From Pseudomonas sp. ANT_J12 (lineage in GTDB: Bacteria; Pseudomonadota; Gammaproteobacteria; Pseudomonadales; Pseudomonadaceae), in assembly GCF_008370045.1 (NCBI RefSeq), contig NZ_VOBN01000001.1:806001-870000 (forward strand): a DNA stretch of 64,000 nucleotides, read 5' to 3'. The position numbers were made by a program, and so were the translations under genes. The notes beneath the pieces were generated by a model. That model ran no database searches, was not told the origin of the DNA, and saw only the letters and a program-made list of their open reading frames with translations. This document shows, piece by piece, positions 39,637 through 50,958 of this stretch. Positions within the stretch are counted from its first letter, which is position 1. Each line of letters starts with the position of its first letter.

Positions 39637-40698
39637 TCAACCGGCCCGACGCAACAACCAGACCCCGGCCAAACCACAGACTCCGGCCGGCACCAGCACC
39701 GCAAACAGCGGCGAGAAACCGAACACCAGGCTCGAAGGCCCGAGCAGGTCCTGGACGATACGGAAGGTGAAGCCCACCAGCACACCGGTAAACACCCGCT
39801 GACCAAGGGTCACCGAACGCAGCGGACCGAAGATGAAGGAAATCGCCATCAGCACCAGCGCGGCGGTGACCAGCGGCTGCAACACCTTGACCCAAAATGC
39901 CAGCCAGTAACGACCGTTGGCCAGGCCCTGGTCGGCCAGGTAGTGGATGTAACCCCACAAACCGCTGATCGACAGCGACTCGGGCGCCATGACCACGGTG
40001 CTGAGCAATTGCGGGCTCAGGGCCACTTCCCAGCGCTCGACCGGCGTGCTGACCACTTCAGTATTCTTTTCATGGAACAGCGTGGTCGTCACTTCGCTCA
40101 GTTGCCAATGGTCCTTGTCGAACTCCGCACGCTTGGCGAAGCTCGCCGACAACATGTGGCGCTCTTTGTCGAAGTGATAACGGGTCACGCCATACAGCAG
40201 GCCATTGGGCTGCACGGAGTTGACATGAATGAACTCGTCACCCTGGCGATGCCACAGGCCGTGCTTGGCGCTTTGCGCATCACCACTGCCCTGGGCCAGG
40301 GAACGGTTGGCCTGGGCGGTGACCTCGGTGGCCGGCGCGACGTACTCGCCAATCAACACGCCCACCACCATCAGGACCAGCATCGGCTTCATGACCGCCC
40401 ACACGATCCGCCCGATCGACACGCCAGCGGCGCGCATGATGGTCAGTTCGCTGTTGCTGGCCAGACTGCCGAGGCCGATCAGGCAACCGATCAGCGCCGC
40501 CATCGGCAACATGTCGTAAAGACGTCGCGGCGCGGTAAGCAGCACGTAGCTCAGGACGTCCAACAAGGTGTAGGTGTCCGTGGCGTCGCTCATTTCATCG
40601 ATGAAGGCGAACAGGGTCGCCAGGCCGAGAATAATCCCCAGCACGGCCAGGATCGCCACGAAAACGCTGCTACCAATGTAGCGATCGAGCTTAACCAC
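39637..40698 (-). CDS. lptG: LPS export ABC transporter permease LptG
   Basis: LptG with LptF and two LptB subunits forms the inner-membrane ABC transporter that extracts lipopolysaccharide. The 353-residue protein has the LptF/G (YjgP/YjgQ) architecture: three membrane segments at each end around a periplasmic beta-jellyroll (SSVFVAILAVLGIILGLATL, LLDVLSYVLLTAPRRLYDML, ending LAGVWLLRRAG). The start is a GTG at 40698 (VVKLDRYIGSS), with GGAGG six bases upstream, rather than the ATG at 40716. It overlaps the last eight bases of lptF, so translation is probably coupled. Confidence 0.95.
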   Translation of the reverse strand: MVKLDRYIGSSVFVAILAVLGIILGLATLFAFIDEMSDATDTYTLLDVLSYVLLTAPRRLYDMLPMAALIGCLIGLGSLASNSELTIMRAAGVSIGRIVWAVMKPMLVLMVVGVLIGEYVAPATEVTAQANRSLAQGSGDAQSAKHGLWHRQGDEFIHVNSVQPNGLLYGVTRYHFDKERHMLSASFAKRAEFDKDHWQLSEVTTTLFHEKNTEVVSTPVERWEVALSPQLLSTVVMAPESLSISGLWGYIHYLADQGLANGRYWLAFWVKVLQPLVTAALVLMAISFIFGPLRSVTLGQRVFTGVLVGFTFRIVQDLLGPSSLVFGFSPLFAVLVPAGVCGLAGVWLLRRAG

Positions 40699-41818
40699 GA
40701 GCCACCTCCAGCGCATCGCGGCGACTCGCCAGTTTCAAGCGCATAGGCTCCCAGTAGAGCAAGACCAGGCCGATGGTCAGGAAGATCCCGTGCACCCACC
40801 ACAAGCCCAGCGCCGGCGGAATCTTGCCCTTTTCGAGGGCGCCGCGAGCGGCAATCAGGATGGTCAGGTAAGCCATATAAAGAAGAATCGCCGGCAGCAG
40901 CTTGAGGAAACGGCCCTGGCGCGGGTTGACGCGCGACAGCGGCACCGCCATCAGGGTCACGATGAAGACCAGCAACGGCAGGGACAGGCGCCATTGAAGT
41001 TCGGTGCGCGAGCGAATGTCTTCGCTGCCCAGCAAGGAACTGGTGGTCATGGCGTCACGGTCGGTCACCTCGTCGCTGACGTCCGGCTTGGGCAGCAAAA
41101 CACCGTACTCGTCGTACTTGATCTTGCGGTAGTCGGCCTGCCCCGGGTTACCGTCGTAGCGGTAGCCGTTGTCGAGAATCAGGTAGCGGTTGCCGTCAGG
41201 GCGGATTTCCTGACGGCCCTTTTCGGCCACCAGTACGGAAATCCCGCGATCTTTCTGATCCGAAGAAACGTTCTTCTGGGAAATGAATACGCCTCCCAGG
41301 TGGATACGATCGTCGGTCAGCGTTTCGGTGTAGGTCACCCGCGTACCGTCACGCAGCGCCTGGAAGCGACCCGGTTCCAGCGTATCGAACTCGGTCAGCG
41401 CGTCCTGCTTGTTCAGCAGCAACTGGAACTGGTTGGCCCCTTGCGGCGCCAGGCTCAGGCTCAGCCATGCAACCACCAGTGCCACCAGGGTCGCCGGAAA
41501 CAGGGTGATACGAAACAAGCGCTGCTGACTCATGCCGGTGGCCGACAGCACGGTCATTTCGCTTTCCAGATACAGCCGGCCATACGACAACAGGATCCCG
41601 AGGAACAGCCCCAATGGCAGGATCAGCTGCAGGAAGCCCGGCAGACGAAAGCCCATGATCAGGAACAGTGAACCCGGGTCCAGTTGGCCCGAAGCCGCCT
41701 GCGCGAGGTATTTGATGAAGCGACCGCTCATGATGATGACCAGCAGCACGGCGCTGACGGCGCTCAAGGTCAACAGGACTTCGCGGGATAGATAACGGAA
41801 GACGATCAAACCAGACAC
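40691..41818 (-). CDS. lptF: LPS export ABC transporter permease LptF
   Basis: The 375-residue protein pairs with LptG. It starts MSGLIVFRYLSREVLLTLSA and has three N-terminal membrane segments, the periplasmic jellyroll (NQFQLLLNKQDALTEFDTLE, GVFISQKNVSSDQKDRGISV), and three C-terminal segments (LQWRLSLPLLVFIVTLMAVP, ILLYMAYLTILIAARGALEK). Motifs are typical, including LPLGLFLGILLSYGRLYLES. It is divergent from pepA and driven by a candidate promoter at 41902-41930. Confidence 0.96.
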   Translation of the reverse strand: MSGLIVFRYLSREVLLTLSAVSAVLLVIIMSGRFIKYLAQAASGQLDPGSLFLIMGFRLPGFLQLILPLGLFLGILLSYGRLYLESEMTVLSATGMSQQRLFRITLFPATLVALVVAWLSLSLAPQGANQFQLLLNKQDALTEFDTLEPGRFQALRDGTRVTYTETLTDDRIHLGGVFISQKNVSSDQKDRGISVLVAEKGRQEIRPDGNRYLILDNGYRYDGNPGQADYRKIKYDEYGVLLPKPDVSDEVTDRDAMTTSSLLGSEDIRSRTELQWRLSLPLLVFIVTLMAVPLSRVNPRQGRFLKLLPAILLYMAYLTILIAARGALEKGKIPPALGLWWVHGIFLTIGLVLLYWEPMRLKLASRRDALEVARG

Positions 41819-41901
41819 TCCAGGGTTGTCAGGCTAAGGCGGCCAAACAAGCAAACGTATCAGACGGCCCGCAGGGCAGAGCCGCCGAAAAAAGATGGCG
41901 C

Positions 41902-41930
41902 ATTATCCTGTGATTGGGTGCGCCTGTCAC
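41902..41930 (-). promoter_or_regulatory. Candidate sigma-70 promoter for lptFG
   Basis: On the minus strand GTGACA (41925-41930), 17 bases, GATAAT (41902-41907): five of six matches in each box. The predicted start is about 77 bases before lptF. Confidence 0.6.
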
Positions 41931-42030
41931 TGCGCATACTCAAGCACGTGCGCAAAGCACCGAAGATCGTACAACCGAGGGTTGTCAGGCGCCGGTAGCG
42001 AGGTTCAAACTGCGGCCTTTGTCGCGGGCC

Positions 42031-42058
42031 GTGACCTGCGTCTTTCTATTTATATAAG
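42031..42058 (+). promoter_or_regulatory. Candidate promoter for pepA
   Basis: GTGACC (42031-42036), 16 bases, TATAAG (42053-42058), within an AT-rich patch (CTATTTATATAAG) about 60 bases before the pepA start. The -35 is only a partial match. Confidence 0.35.
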
Positions 42059-42102
42059 CAGGCGTTTGCGCACACCGTCGAACGCTGCGTGTTGACCATT
42101 AA

Positions 42103-43608
<1,506 letters not shown>

Positions 43609-43623
43609 AACCGATGACCCTGG

Positions 43624-43649
43624 GCGGCGTTGTTTTCGGACAACGCCGC
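43624..43649. other. Perfect 10-bp hairpin between pepA and holC
   Basis: GCGGCGTTGT, loop TTTCGG, ACAACGCCGC. No T-run follows, so it is not a typical terminator; it may stabilise or partition the pepA transcript. Confidence 0.6.
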
Positions 43650-43668
43650 TCATGGCTCAGGAACCGCA

Positions 43669-44097
43669 ATGACCAAAGTCGACTTCTATATCCTGCCCAG
43701 CGCCGATCCTTCAGCGCGGCTGGACTTTGCCTGCAAGCTCACCGAAAAAGCCTGGCGCATGGGTCACCGCATCTACCTGCATTGCAGCGATACCGCCCAA
43801 CGTGAAGATCTCGATGCGCGTCTGTGGGCGTTCAAAGGTGAAGCCTTCGTGCCCCACGGCCCCGCCGAAAGCGAACCGGACAGTTTGATTGTCCTCGGCC
43901 TTGGTGATGACTGCGGTGCGCATCAGGATTTGCTGGTCAATCTCGACCTGAAAGTCCCGGCCTTCGCCAACAAATTCGCCCGGGTGGCGGAAGTGGTGGT
44001 GGAAGATCCGACGATTCGCACGGCTGCGCGGGAGAGTTTCCGTTTCTACCGCGAACAGGGCTATCCTCTGCAAGATCACCGTTTACAGCGACTCTGA
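43669..44097 (+). CDS. holC: DNA polymerase III chi subunit
   Basis: HolC (chi) links the clamp loader to SSB. The 142-residue protein (MTKVDFYILPSADPSARLDF) has the family pattern ACKLTEKAWRMGHRIYLHCS, with DARLWAFKGEAFVPHGP and ending RFYREQGYPLQDHRLQRL. The ATG at 43669 has AGGA upstream. Eight bases separate it from the next gene. The neighbours pepA and valS match the standard order around holC in enterics and Pseudomonas. Confidence 0.95.
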   Translation: MTKVDFYILPSADPSARLDFACKLTEKAWRMGHRIYLHCSDTAQREDLDARLWAFKGEAFVPHGPAESEPDSLIVLGLGDDCGAHQDLLVNLDLKVPAFANKFARVAEVVVEDPTIRTAARESFRFYREQGYPLQDHRLQRL

Positions 44098-44105
44098 GCA
44101 TTCCG

Positions 44106-44498
44106 ATGGACACTCCAAAACCGCAGCAAAAGTCCGTGCACCTGCTGGATGACCTTGAGTCGATCCGCCAACTGCTCGGCGATGACAACCTGCAACCGCC
44201 CTTGCTGACCGACACGGTCAATGAAGACGAACAGGAACAGATTCCGATGCTGTTCGAGGCCGTAGGCGCCACGCCTGAAGCCGTCGAACTGCCCCCCGCT
44301 GCCGTCCAACCGGCAGCCGCTGCGAGCAAAGGCCCTGACGCCCTGCTGCACCTGGACAGCGAACTGCGCGCCGCCGCGCAATTGATCATGCAAGACGTGA
44401 TCGACGACTTCGCTCCGCATATCGAAACCGAGATCAAGCGTCGGCTGGATGCGCGGATGGAGCGGCTGCTCGCCGCAGCTACAAGCGGTAAGCTTTAA
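44106..44498 (+). CDS. Conserved small acidic protein between holC and valS (unknown)
   Basis: The 130-residue protein (MDTPKPQQKSVHLLDDLESI) is acidic and alanine-rich in the centre. A helical C-terminal segment (SELRAAAQLIMQDVIDDFAP, HIETEIKRRLDARMERLLAA) could form a coiled coil or a DNA/protein-binding helix. A gene at this position is found in other Pseudomonas, where it is sometimes named as a DNA polymerase III chi-associated protein. No catalytic motif is seen. The last codons (ATSGKL) and the stop fall inside an inverted repeat, so this tail may be recent. Confidence 0.75.
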   Translation: MDTPKPQQKSVHLLDDLESIRQLLGDDNLQPPLLTDTVNEDEQEQIPMLFEAVGATPEAVELPPAAVQPAAAASKGPDALLHLDSELRAAAQLIMQDVIDDFAPHIETEIKRRLDARMERLLAAATSGKL

Positions 44499-44565
44499 GC
44501 TGCAAGCAAAGCAAAAGCCAAGCCGGCACACCCTTCTTGCAGCTTGTGGCTTGTAGCTTGCCGCT
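44477..44565. repeat. Inverted repeat of the AGCTACAAGC / GCTTGTAGCT type
   Basis: AGCTACAAGCGGTAAGCTTT... (44477-44506) and ...GCTTGTGGCTTGTAGCTTGC (44536-44565) are imperfect reverse complements, ending in a perfect AAGCTGCAAG/CTTGCAGCTT. It covers the end of the upstream gene and lies within about 10 bases of the TATACT (-10 like, 44577-44582) before valS. Confidence 0.8.
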
Positions 44566-44625
44566 GTCCCCGAGGCTATACTCGTCGGCTTTTCCTGAAT
44601 TGATGCCAATAGGGTCCCGCCGCGC

Positions 44626-47472
44626 ATGGATAAGACCTACCAGCCGCACGCCATTGAAACTTCCTGGTACAACACCTGGGAGTCCGAGAACTACTTCGCC
44701 CCGCAAGGCGCGGGCGAGTCCTACACCATCATGATCCCGCCGCCGAACGTCACCGGCAGCCTGCACATGGGTCACGGCTTCAACAACGCGATCATGGACG
44801 CCCTGATCCGTTTCCGTCGCATGCAGGGTCGCAACACCCTGTGGCAGCCGGGCACCGACCACGCCGGTATCGCCACGCAAATGCTGGTGGAACGTCAACT
44901 CGAAGCCCAGGGCCAGAGCCGTCACGACCTCGGTCGCGAGAAATTCCTCGAGAAGATCTGGGAATGGAAGGATCAGTCCGGCGGCAACATCAGCCGTCAG
45001 ATCCGCCGTCTCGGTTCGTCCGTGGACTGGAGCCGCGAGCGCTTCACGATGGACGACGGTCTCTCCGAGTCCGTAAAAGAAGCCTTCGTGCGCCTGCATG
45101 AAGACGGCCTGATCTATCGCGGCAAGCGCCTGGTCAACTGGGACACCAAGTTGCACACGGCGATTTCCGACCTTGAAGTGGAAAACCACGACGAGAAAGG
45201 TTTCCTGTGGAACCTGAAATACCCGCTGGCCGACGGCGCCAAGACCGCTGAAGGCAACGATTACCTGATCGTCGCGACCACTCGCCCGGAAACCATGCTC
45301 GGCGACGCCGCCGTCGCGGTGAACCCGAACGATGAACGCTACAAAGCCCTGATCGGCAAATTTGTCGAGCTGCCGCTGGTCGGCCGCCGCATCCCGATCA
45401 TCGCCGACGATTACTGCGACCCTGAATTCGGCACCGGCTGCGTGAAAATCACCCCGGCCCACGATTTCAACGACTACGAAGTCGGCAAGCGCCACAACCT
45501 GCCGCTGCTGAACATCTTCGACAAGAACGCCGCCGTCCTGCCGGCCTGCCAGGTGTTCAACCTCGACGGCACGCTGAACGAAAGCATCGACGGCAAGATC
45601 CCGGCCGAATACGCCGGTCTCGACCGTTTCGAAGCCCGTAAGCAGATCGTTGCCGCCTTCGACGCCGCCGGCCTGCTGGTCAGCGTTGACGACCACGGCC
45701 TGAAAGTGCCGAAAGGCGACCGCTCCGGCACCATCATCGAGCCGTGGCTGACCGACCAGTGGTACGTGTCGACCAAACCATTGGCCGAGCCTGCTATTGC
45801 TGCCGTTGAAGACGGTCGCATCCAGTTCGTGCCCAAGCAATACGAAAACATGTACTTCTCGTGGATGCGCGACATCCAGGATTGGTGCATCAGCCGTCAG
45901 CTGTGGTGGGGTCACCGGATTCCGGCCTGGTACGACGAGTCGGGCAAAGTCTACGTCGGTCGCGACGAAGCCGAAGTGCGTGCCAAGCACAACCTCGGCC
46001 CGGACGTTGCGCTGCAACAGGACAACGATGTTCTGGACACCTGGTTCAGTTCCGGCCTGTGGACCTTCTCCACGCTGGGCTGGCCTGAGCAGACCGAATT
46101 CCTGAAGAAATTCCACTCCACCGACGTACTGGTCACCGGTTTCGACATCATTTTCTTCTGGGTTGCCCGGATGATCATGCTCACCATGCATTTGGTGAAG
46201 AACGAAGACGGCACGCCGCAAGTACCGTTCAAGACCGTGTACGTGCACGGCCTGGTGCGCGATGGCCAGGGACAGAAAATGTCCAAGTCCAAGGGCAACG
46301 TCCTGGACCCGCTGGACATCATCGACGGTATCGAGCTGGAAGAGCTGGTGCAGAAACGCACCTCCGGCATGATGCAGCCGAAACTGGCGAAGAAGATCGA
46401 GAAGCAGACCCGCGACGAGTTCGCCGACGGCATCGCCAGCTACGGCACCGACGCCCTGCGCTTTACCTTCTGCTCGCTGGCGTCCACCGGTCGCGACATC
46501 AAGTTCGACATGGGCCGCGTCGAAGGCTATCGCAACTTCTGCAACAAGATCTGGAACGCCGCGCGTTATGTTCTGGACAAGGGCGAAGACTGCGGCCAGA
46601 ACGGCGAAGCCTACGAGCTGTCCCTGGCGGATCGCTGGATCATCTCGCAGCTGCAACGCACCGAAGCCGAAGTGACCCGTCAACTCGACCAGTTCCGCTT
46701 CGACCTGGCAGCACAAGCCTTGTACGAGTTCATCTGGAACCAGTATTGCGACTGGTACCTGGAACTGTCCAAGCCTGTGCTGTGGGACGAAAACGCTCCG
46801 GTTGAACGCCAGCGCGGCACCCGTCGCACCCTGGTTCGGGTGCTGGAAGTCGCGTTGCGCCTGGCGCACCCGTTCATGCCGTTCATCACCGAAGAAATCT
46901 GGCAGCGCATTGCGCCGCTGGCCGGTATCGAAGGCAAGACGATCATGCTGCAACCTTGGCCCGTGGCCAATGAAGCGCGCATCGATCAGGGCGCCGAAGA
47001 CGATATCGAGTGGCTGAAAACGCTGATGCTCGGCACGCGCAACATTCGCGCCGAGATGAACATCGGGCCGGGCAAGCCGCTGAACCTGTTCCTGAAGAAC
47101 GTCAGCGCCGAAGACCAGCGTCGTCTCACCGAGAACGAAGCCTTGCTGAAGAAGCTGGCCCGCCTCGAATCGATCACGGTGTTGGCCGCCGGCGAAGAAG
47201 CACCGCTGTCCGCCACTGCACTGGTGGGCGAGATGGAAGTGCTGGTGCCGATGGCCGGCCTGATCGACAAGGACGCCGAACTGGCACGCCTGGATAAAGA
47301 AATTCTGCGTTTGCAGGGCGAAGTCCAGCGCGTCGGCGGCAAGCTGTCCAACGCCGGCTTCGTCGACAAGGCCCCGGCCGAAGTCATCGAGAAAGAACGG
47401 GCCAAACTGGCCGAAGCTGAACAGGCTTTGGGCAAATTGGCCGAGCAACATGCGCGGATTGCCAGCCTGTAA
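44626..47472 (+). CDS. valS: Valyl-tRNA synthetase
   Basis: ValS attaches valine to tRNA-Val. The 948-residue class I synthetase shows the HIGH-type motif [20 protein letters not shown], the editing (CP1) domain ([20 protein letters not shown]), the KMSKS loop [13 protein letters not shown] (Lys551) and [11 protein letters not shown]. It ends in the usual C-terminal coiled coil ([37 protein letters not shown]). A strong terminator follows. A -10-like TATACT is 44 bases upstream of the ATG. Length is normal. Confidence 0.98.
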   Translation: MDKTYQPHAIETSWYNTWESENYFAPQGAGESYTIMIPPPNVTGSLHMGHGFNNAIMDALIRFRRMQGRNTLWQPGTDHAGIATQMLVERQLEAQGQSRHDLGREKFLEKIWEWKDQSGGNISRQIRRLGSSVDWSRERFTMDDGLSESVKEAFVRLHEDGLIYRGKRLVNWDTKLHTAISDLEVENHDEKGFLWNLKYPLADGAKTAEGNDYLIVATTRPETMLGDAAVAVNPNDERYKALIGKFVELPLVGRRIPIIADDYCDPEFGTGCVKITPAHDFNDYEVGKRHNLPLLNIFDKNAAVLPACQVFNLDGTLNESIDGKIPAEYAGLDRFEARKQIVAAFDAAGLLVSVDDHGLKVPKGDRSGTIIEPWLTDQWYVSTKPLAEPAIAAVEDGRIQFVPKQYENMYFSWMRDIQDWCISRQLWWGHRIPAWYDESGKVYVGRDEAEVRAKHNLGPDVALQQDNDVLDTWFSSGLWTFSTLGWPEQTEFLKKFHSTDVLVTGFDIIFFWVARMIMLTMHLVKNEDGTPQVPFKTVYVHGLVRDGQGQKMSKSKGNVLDPLDIIDGIELEELVQKRTSGMMQPKLAKKIEKQTRDEFADGIASYGTDALRFTFCSLASTGRDIKFDMGRVEGYRNFCNKIWNAARYVLDKGEDCGQNGEAYELSLADRWIISQLQRTEAEVTRQLDQFRFDLAAQALYEFIWNQYCDWYLELSKPVLWDENAPVERQRGTRRTLVRVLEVALRLAHPFMPFITEEIWQRIAPLAGIEGKTIMLQPWPVANEARIDQGAEDDIEWLKTLMLGTRNIRAEMNIGPGKPLNLFLKNVSAEDQRRLTENEALLKKLARLESITVLAAGEEAPLSATALVGEMEVLVPMAGLIDKDAELARLDKEILRLQGEVQRVGGKLSNAGFVDKAPAEVIEKERAKLAEAEQALGKLAEQHARIASL

Positions 47473-47492
47473 CGGCAACTCGCAATGAAAGA

Positions 47493-47520
47493 GGGAGGCC
47501 CGCAACGGCCTCCCTTTTTT
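47493..47520 (+). terminator. Rho-independent terminator of valS
   Basis: GGGAGGCC, loop CGCAAC, GGCCTCCC, then TTTTTT: an 8-bp stem and a six-T run. Confidence 0.94.
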
Positions 47521-47542
47521 GTGCTCCCGACTTTTTTGCTAG

Positions 47543-47637
47543 CTGTAGGAGCGAGGCTTGCCCGCGAAAGCGATCTGCCTGTCGCCATTGATGTCGGATG
47601 TGACGGCCTCTTCGCGGGCAAGCCTTGCTCCTACAGG
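47543..47637. repeat. REP doublet between valS and rlmF
   Basis: TGTAGGAGCGAGGCTTGCCC (left) and the inverted GGGCAAGCCTTGCTCCTACA (right), about 40 bases apart; one mismatch from the consensus in the right unit. Confidence 0.92.
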
Positions 47638-47706
47638 ATCCCCGCGCGACCATCGTCTGTGGGACAATGCCCCCCACTTTCAGCCATACCCGAATCGATC
47701 ACACCC

Positions 47707-48726
47707 ATGAACGCCCCTCGCACTCCCCGCCCTGCGCGCAAGAAGCCTGACTCCGCCACCCCGGCCAACGCCGTGGAACCCCGTCCGAAGGCCAGCCTGC
47801 ACCCGCGCAATCGCCACCAGGGTCGCTATGACTTCCCGGAGCTGATCAAGAGCACGCCGGAACTGGCGAAGTTCGTGATCCTCAACCCGTACGGCAAGGA
47901 AAGCATCGACTTCGCCAGCCCCGACGCGGTGCGGGTGTTCAACCGGGCACTGCTCAAGTCGTTCTACGGCGTGGCCCACTGGGACATCCCGGCCGATTAC
48001 CTGTGCCCGCCGGTTCCGGGGCGTGCCGACTACGTGCACTTCCTGGCCGACCTGCTGGCCAGCGTCAACGACGGTGAAATCCCGCGCGGCGCGCCGGTCA
48101 AAGTGCTCGATATCGGCATGGGTGCCAACTGCGTCTACCCGCTGATCGGCTACAGCGACTACCGCTGGCACTTCCTCGGTTCGGAAATCGACCCGACTGC
48201 CGTGGCCGCCGCCAAAGCCATCGTCCAGTCCAACGGGCTGAACAAAGCCATTCAACTGCGTTTGCAAAGCAATCCCAAGCACATCCTGCTCGGCTTGCTG
48301 GAGCCCGGCGAACGTTTTGACCTGACCATGTGCAACCCGCCGTTCCACGCCTCGATGGACGAAGCGACCAAGGGCAGCGAACGCAAATGGCGCGCCCTGG
48401 GCCGTGCCGACCCGAAACGCAAACTGCCGGTGCTGAACTTCGGCGGGCAATCGGCGGAATTGTGGTGTGAAGGGGGCGAGGCACGTTTTGTGACGCAACT
48501 GATCGCCGAGAGCGCGAGCTTCCAGCACAAAGTGCTGTGGTTCAGCACCCTGGTATCGAAAGCCTCGAACCTGCCCGCCATCCAGACCGCTCTGAAAAAA
48601 GCTGGCGTGCTGGAAAGCCAGGTCGTGGAAATGTCCCAGGGCCAGAAGCAAAGCCGCTTTGTGGCCTGGACCTTCCAGACCCAGTCCGAGCAACAGGTCT
48701 GGCGCGAGCGCTGGGCCCGCAAGTAA
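47707..48726 (+). CDS. rlmF: 23S rRNA (adenine(1618)-N6)-methyltransferase
   Basis: RlmF methylates A1618 of 23S rRNA. The 339-residue protein has a basic, disordered N-terminus ([20 protein letters not shown]), then [20 protein letters not shown], the AdoMet-binding [16 protein letters not shown], and the amino-methyltransferase motif NPPF ([15 protein letters not shown], Asn210). The ATG at 47707 is chosen over an in-frame GTG/ATG further upstream because that extension lies in the REP. It faces hupN across a bidirectional terminator. Confidence 0.94.
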   Translation: MNAPRTPRPARKKPDSATPANAVEPRPKASLHPRNRHQGRYDFPELIKSTPELAKFVILNPYGKESIDFASPDAVRVFNRALLKSFYGVAHWDIPADYLCPPVPGRADYVHFLADLLASVNDGEIPRGAPVKVLDIGMGANCVYPLIGYSDYRWHFLGSEIDPTAVAAAKAIVQSNGLNKAIQLRLQSNPKHILLGLLEPGERFDLTMCNPPFHASMDEATKGSERKWRALGRADPKRKLPVLNFGGQSAELWCEGGEARFVTQLIAESASFQHKVLWFSTLVSKASNLPAIQTALKKAGVLESQVVEMSQGQKQSRFVAWTFQTQSEQQVWRERWARK

Positions 48727-48775
48727 ACACCTGAAACAGCGATTGGCCTGGGGTCAATCGCTGAATCGCAGGCAC

Positions 48776-48817
48776 AAAAAAGCCGCGCCCGGATCACTCC
48801 GGAGCGCGGCTTTTTTT
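48776..48817. terminator. Bidirectional terminator between rlmF and hupN
   Basis: AAAAAAGCCGCGCCCGG, loop, CCGGAGCGCGGCTTTTTTT. A long GC-rich stem with A/T runs on both sides. Confidence 0.93.
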
Positions 48818-48825
48818 ACTGCGTC

Positions 48826-49107
48826 TTACTTGTTAACAGCGTCGGTCAGGCCTTTGGCCACAACCAGCTTGATAACTTTCTTGGCAGCGATTTCGATGGC
48901 AGCGCCAGTCGAAGGGTTACGGCCGGTACGGGCAGGACGCTCGGTCACTTTCAGTTTGCCGATACCTGGCAGAGTGATTTCGCCGCCGTTTTCCAGCTGA
49001 TCGGCAACGATTTGGCCCAGTTGGTCCAGAGCGTTACGCGCGGTGGTTTTTGGCGCGTCGATAGCTTCAGCGATGTCGGCGATCAGTTGGTCTTTAGTAA
49101 GAGCCAT
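48826..49107 (-). CDS. hupN: HU-family DNA-binding protein HupN
   Basis: The 93-residue protein MALTKDQLIADIAEAIDAPK... has the HU/IHF fold with the arm GIGKLKVTERPARTGRNPST and the C-terminal helix AAKKVIKLVVAKGLTDAVNK. HU bends and compacts DNA. The neighbours valS, rlmF and yejK are those of hupN (PP_0975 region in P. putida), which supports this name over hupA or hupB. The longer open frame to 49311 is rejected because the protein begins MALTKDQL as in homologues, with AAGGAA upstream of the ATG. Confidence 0.94.
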   Translation of the reverse strand: MALTKDQLIADIAEAIDAPKTTARNALDQLGQIVADQLENGGEITLPGIGKLKVTERPARTGRNPSTGAAIEIAAKKVIKLVVAKGLTDAVNK

Positions 49108-49502
49108 GTAGTGTTCCTTCCCTATCAAATTCATATGGATTGCAGAGTGCAGTGTCAGCCATCGAGCCCGATCTTCTGGATCTGGCACCCTCGGCCATAA
49201 CCGCGACGAGTCGGGGTAATAGATACCGAAATCAGGGTTTGGTTCGACCTGACAAATGCTGAATGCACGCTTAACGCAGTGACTTCGCGTAAGACCGGGC
49301 AAAACTAGCACAGAGACGGGGAAATATCCGCCTCTAGCTACCCATTTGGTCAGCTTTATTGCTCTAAACCGTTAAAAAAACGCATAAGGGCCGCTCTACG
49401 TTCGGGATTTCCCCTTCGAGCCGCGCCAAAACCAGTGGTTGCGGTACACTTGGCACTTTTTGGGGGAGCACGCCCTCCTCTCTTCAATCAGCCGAGAAGC
49501 CC
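49108..49502. other. Divergent intergenic region (395 bp) between hupN and yejK
   Basis: No gene seen. It should hold promoters for both genes. A TACACT (49445-49450) could be a -10 for yejK, but no good -35 is visible. There are no recognisable repeats. Confidence 0.6.
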
Positions 49503-50507
49503 ATGCCGATCCGCCATTGCATCGTCCACCTGATCGACAAAAAACCCGACGGCACCCCCGCAGTTCTTCACGCTCGCGACTCCGAACTGGCGGAGTCCAC
49601 GGCCATCGAGAACATGCTCGCCGACCTCAACGAGAGCTACAACGCCAAACAAGGCAAGGCCTGGGGTTTCTTCCATGCCGAGTCCGGGGCGCATCCGTTC
49701 AGCGGCTGGCTGAAGGAGTACCTCGACGGCGGCAAGGATTTCACGGCGTTCAGCCGGGTGGCGGTGGAACACCTGCAAAAGCTGATGGAAGAATCGAACC
49801 TGTCAGTGGGCGGCCACGTGCTGTTTGCGCACTACCAGCAAGGCATGACCGACTACCTGGCCATCGCCCTGCTGCACCACAGTGAAGGCGTGGCGGTGAC
49901 GGAAGAGCTGGACGTGACCGCGTCTCGTCACCTGGACCTGGGCCAGTTGCACCTCGCGGCGCGAATCAACATCTCCGAGTGGCAGAACAACAAGCAGTCC
50001 AAGCAATACATTTCGTTCATCAAAGGCAAGAACGGGAAAAAGGTTTCGGAGTATTTCCGCGACTTCATCGGCTGCCAGGAAGGCGTCGACGGCCCGGGCG
50101 AAACCCGCACCTTGCTCAAAGCCTTCAGCGACTTCGTTGAAAGCGAAGATCTGCCGGAAGAATCCGCCCGCGAGAAAACCAAAACCCTGGTGGATTACGC
50201 CAGCAGCCAGGCCAAGCTCGGCGAGCCGATGGGCCTGGAAGAACTCTCGGAGCTGATCGACGAAGAACGCCCGAAAGCCTTCTACGATCACATCCGCAAC
50301 AAGGATTACGGTTTGTCCCCGGAGATTCCGGCGGATAAACGTACCCTGAACCAGTTCCGCCGCTTCACCGGGCGCGCTGAAGGCTTGTCCATCAGCTTCG
50401 AAGCACACCTGCTGGGCTCGAAGATCGAATACGACGAAGAAGCCGGCACGCTGATCATCAAGGGCTTGCCGACCCAGCTGACTGATCAGTTGAAGCGACG
50501 CAACTGA
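49503..50507 (+). CDS. yejK: Nucleoid-associated protein YejK/NdpA
   Basis: The 334-residue protein ([20 protein letters not shown]) is a member of the NdpA (PF04245) family, with [60 protein letters not shown] and [19 protein letters not shown]. The E. coli homologue is found in the nucleoid and influences gyrase and topoisomerase IV. It sits opposite hupN, another nucleoid protein, and its stop codon overlaps the ATG of a glutaredoxin-like gene by one base. Confidence 0.95.
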   Translation: MPIRHCIVHLIDKKPDGTPAVLHARDSELAESTAIENMLADLNESYNAKQGKAWGFFHAESGAHPFSGWLKEYLDGGKDFTAFSRVAVEHLQKLMEESNLSVGGHVLFAHYQQGMTDYLAIALLHHSEGVAVTEELDVTASRHLDLGQLHLAARINISEWQNNKQSKQYISFIKGKNGKKVSEYFRDFIGCQEGVDGPGETRTLLKAFSDFVESEDLPEESAREKTKTLVDYASSQAKLGEPMGLEELSELIDEERPKAFYDHIRNKDYGLSPEIPADKRTLNQFRRFTGRAEGLSISFEAHLLGSKIEYDEEAGTLIIKGLPTQLTDQLKRRN

Positions 50508-50857
50508 TGCTCAACGGCATCCTGAAGAAATTCCTGCTGATCCTGCTGGTGGTCGTGGTTTACCAGAACTGGGGCAAGATCGAGCGCTATATCCACCCGG
50601 CGCAGGTGGTGTCCGAGCAGACCCAGGCCAAGGCCAACGTCGTGCTCTACGCCACCGACTGGTGCGGCTACTGCAAACTGACTCGACGCTTTCTGGATCA
50701 GAAAGGCATTCCGTACAAGGAATTCGATATCGAGAAGGACGCCGAGGCGCGCAAGGCGTATGAAGCGTTGGGTGGGCGCGGGATACCGTTGATCGATGTG
50801 AACGGGACGTTGATTCGCGGGTATGACCCGGATGAGATCCTCGCTGCATTGAAATAA
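50507..50857 (+). CDS. Membrane-anchored glutaredoxin-like protein
   Basis: The 116-residue protein has an N-terminal membrane anchor (FLLILLVVVVYQNW, residues 9-22) followed by a glutaredoxin domain with the active site DWCGYCK (Cys53, Cys56) and the glutathione-site pattern GRGIPLIDVNG. The anchored form and the CxxC pair suggest a thiol-disulphide role at the inner membrane; the side of the membrane is not certain. The ATG overlaps the yejK stop by one base (TGATG), so it is probably translationally coupled to yejK. Confidence 0.88.
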   Translation: MLNGILKKFLLILLVVVVYQNWGKIERYIHPAQVVSEQTQAKANVVLYATDWCGYCKLTRRFLDQKGIPYKEFDIEKDAEARKAYEALGGRGIPLIDVNGTLIRGYDPDEILAALK

Positions 50858-50880
50858 CCGATTGCCTCACACAAAACCCG

Positions 50881-50956
50881 TGTAGGAGCGAGGCTTGCCC
50901 GCGAAGGCGTCCTCACTGACGCTAAAAGCTTCGCGGGCAAGCCTCGCTCCTACAGG
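50881..50956. repeat. REP doublet after glutaredoxin
   Basis: TGTAGGAGCGAGGCTTGCCC (50881 on) and CGGGCAAGCCTCGCTCCTAC (to 50955), with a spacer of about 20 bases, between convergent genes. Confidence 0.93.
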
Positions 50957-50958
50957 GT

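Noticed and set aside
44479..47505. 1,008-codon minus-strand frame opposite valS
   Set aside because: Antisense shadow of valS, again with skewed composition and no supporting motif.
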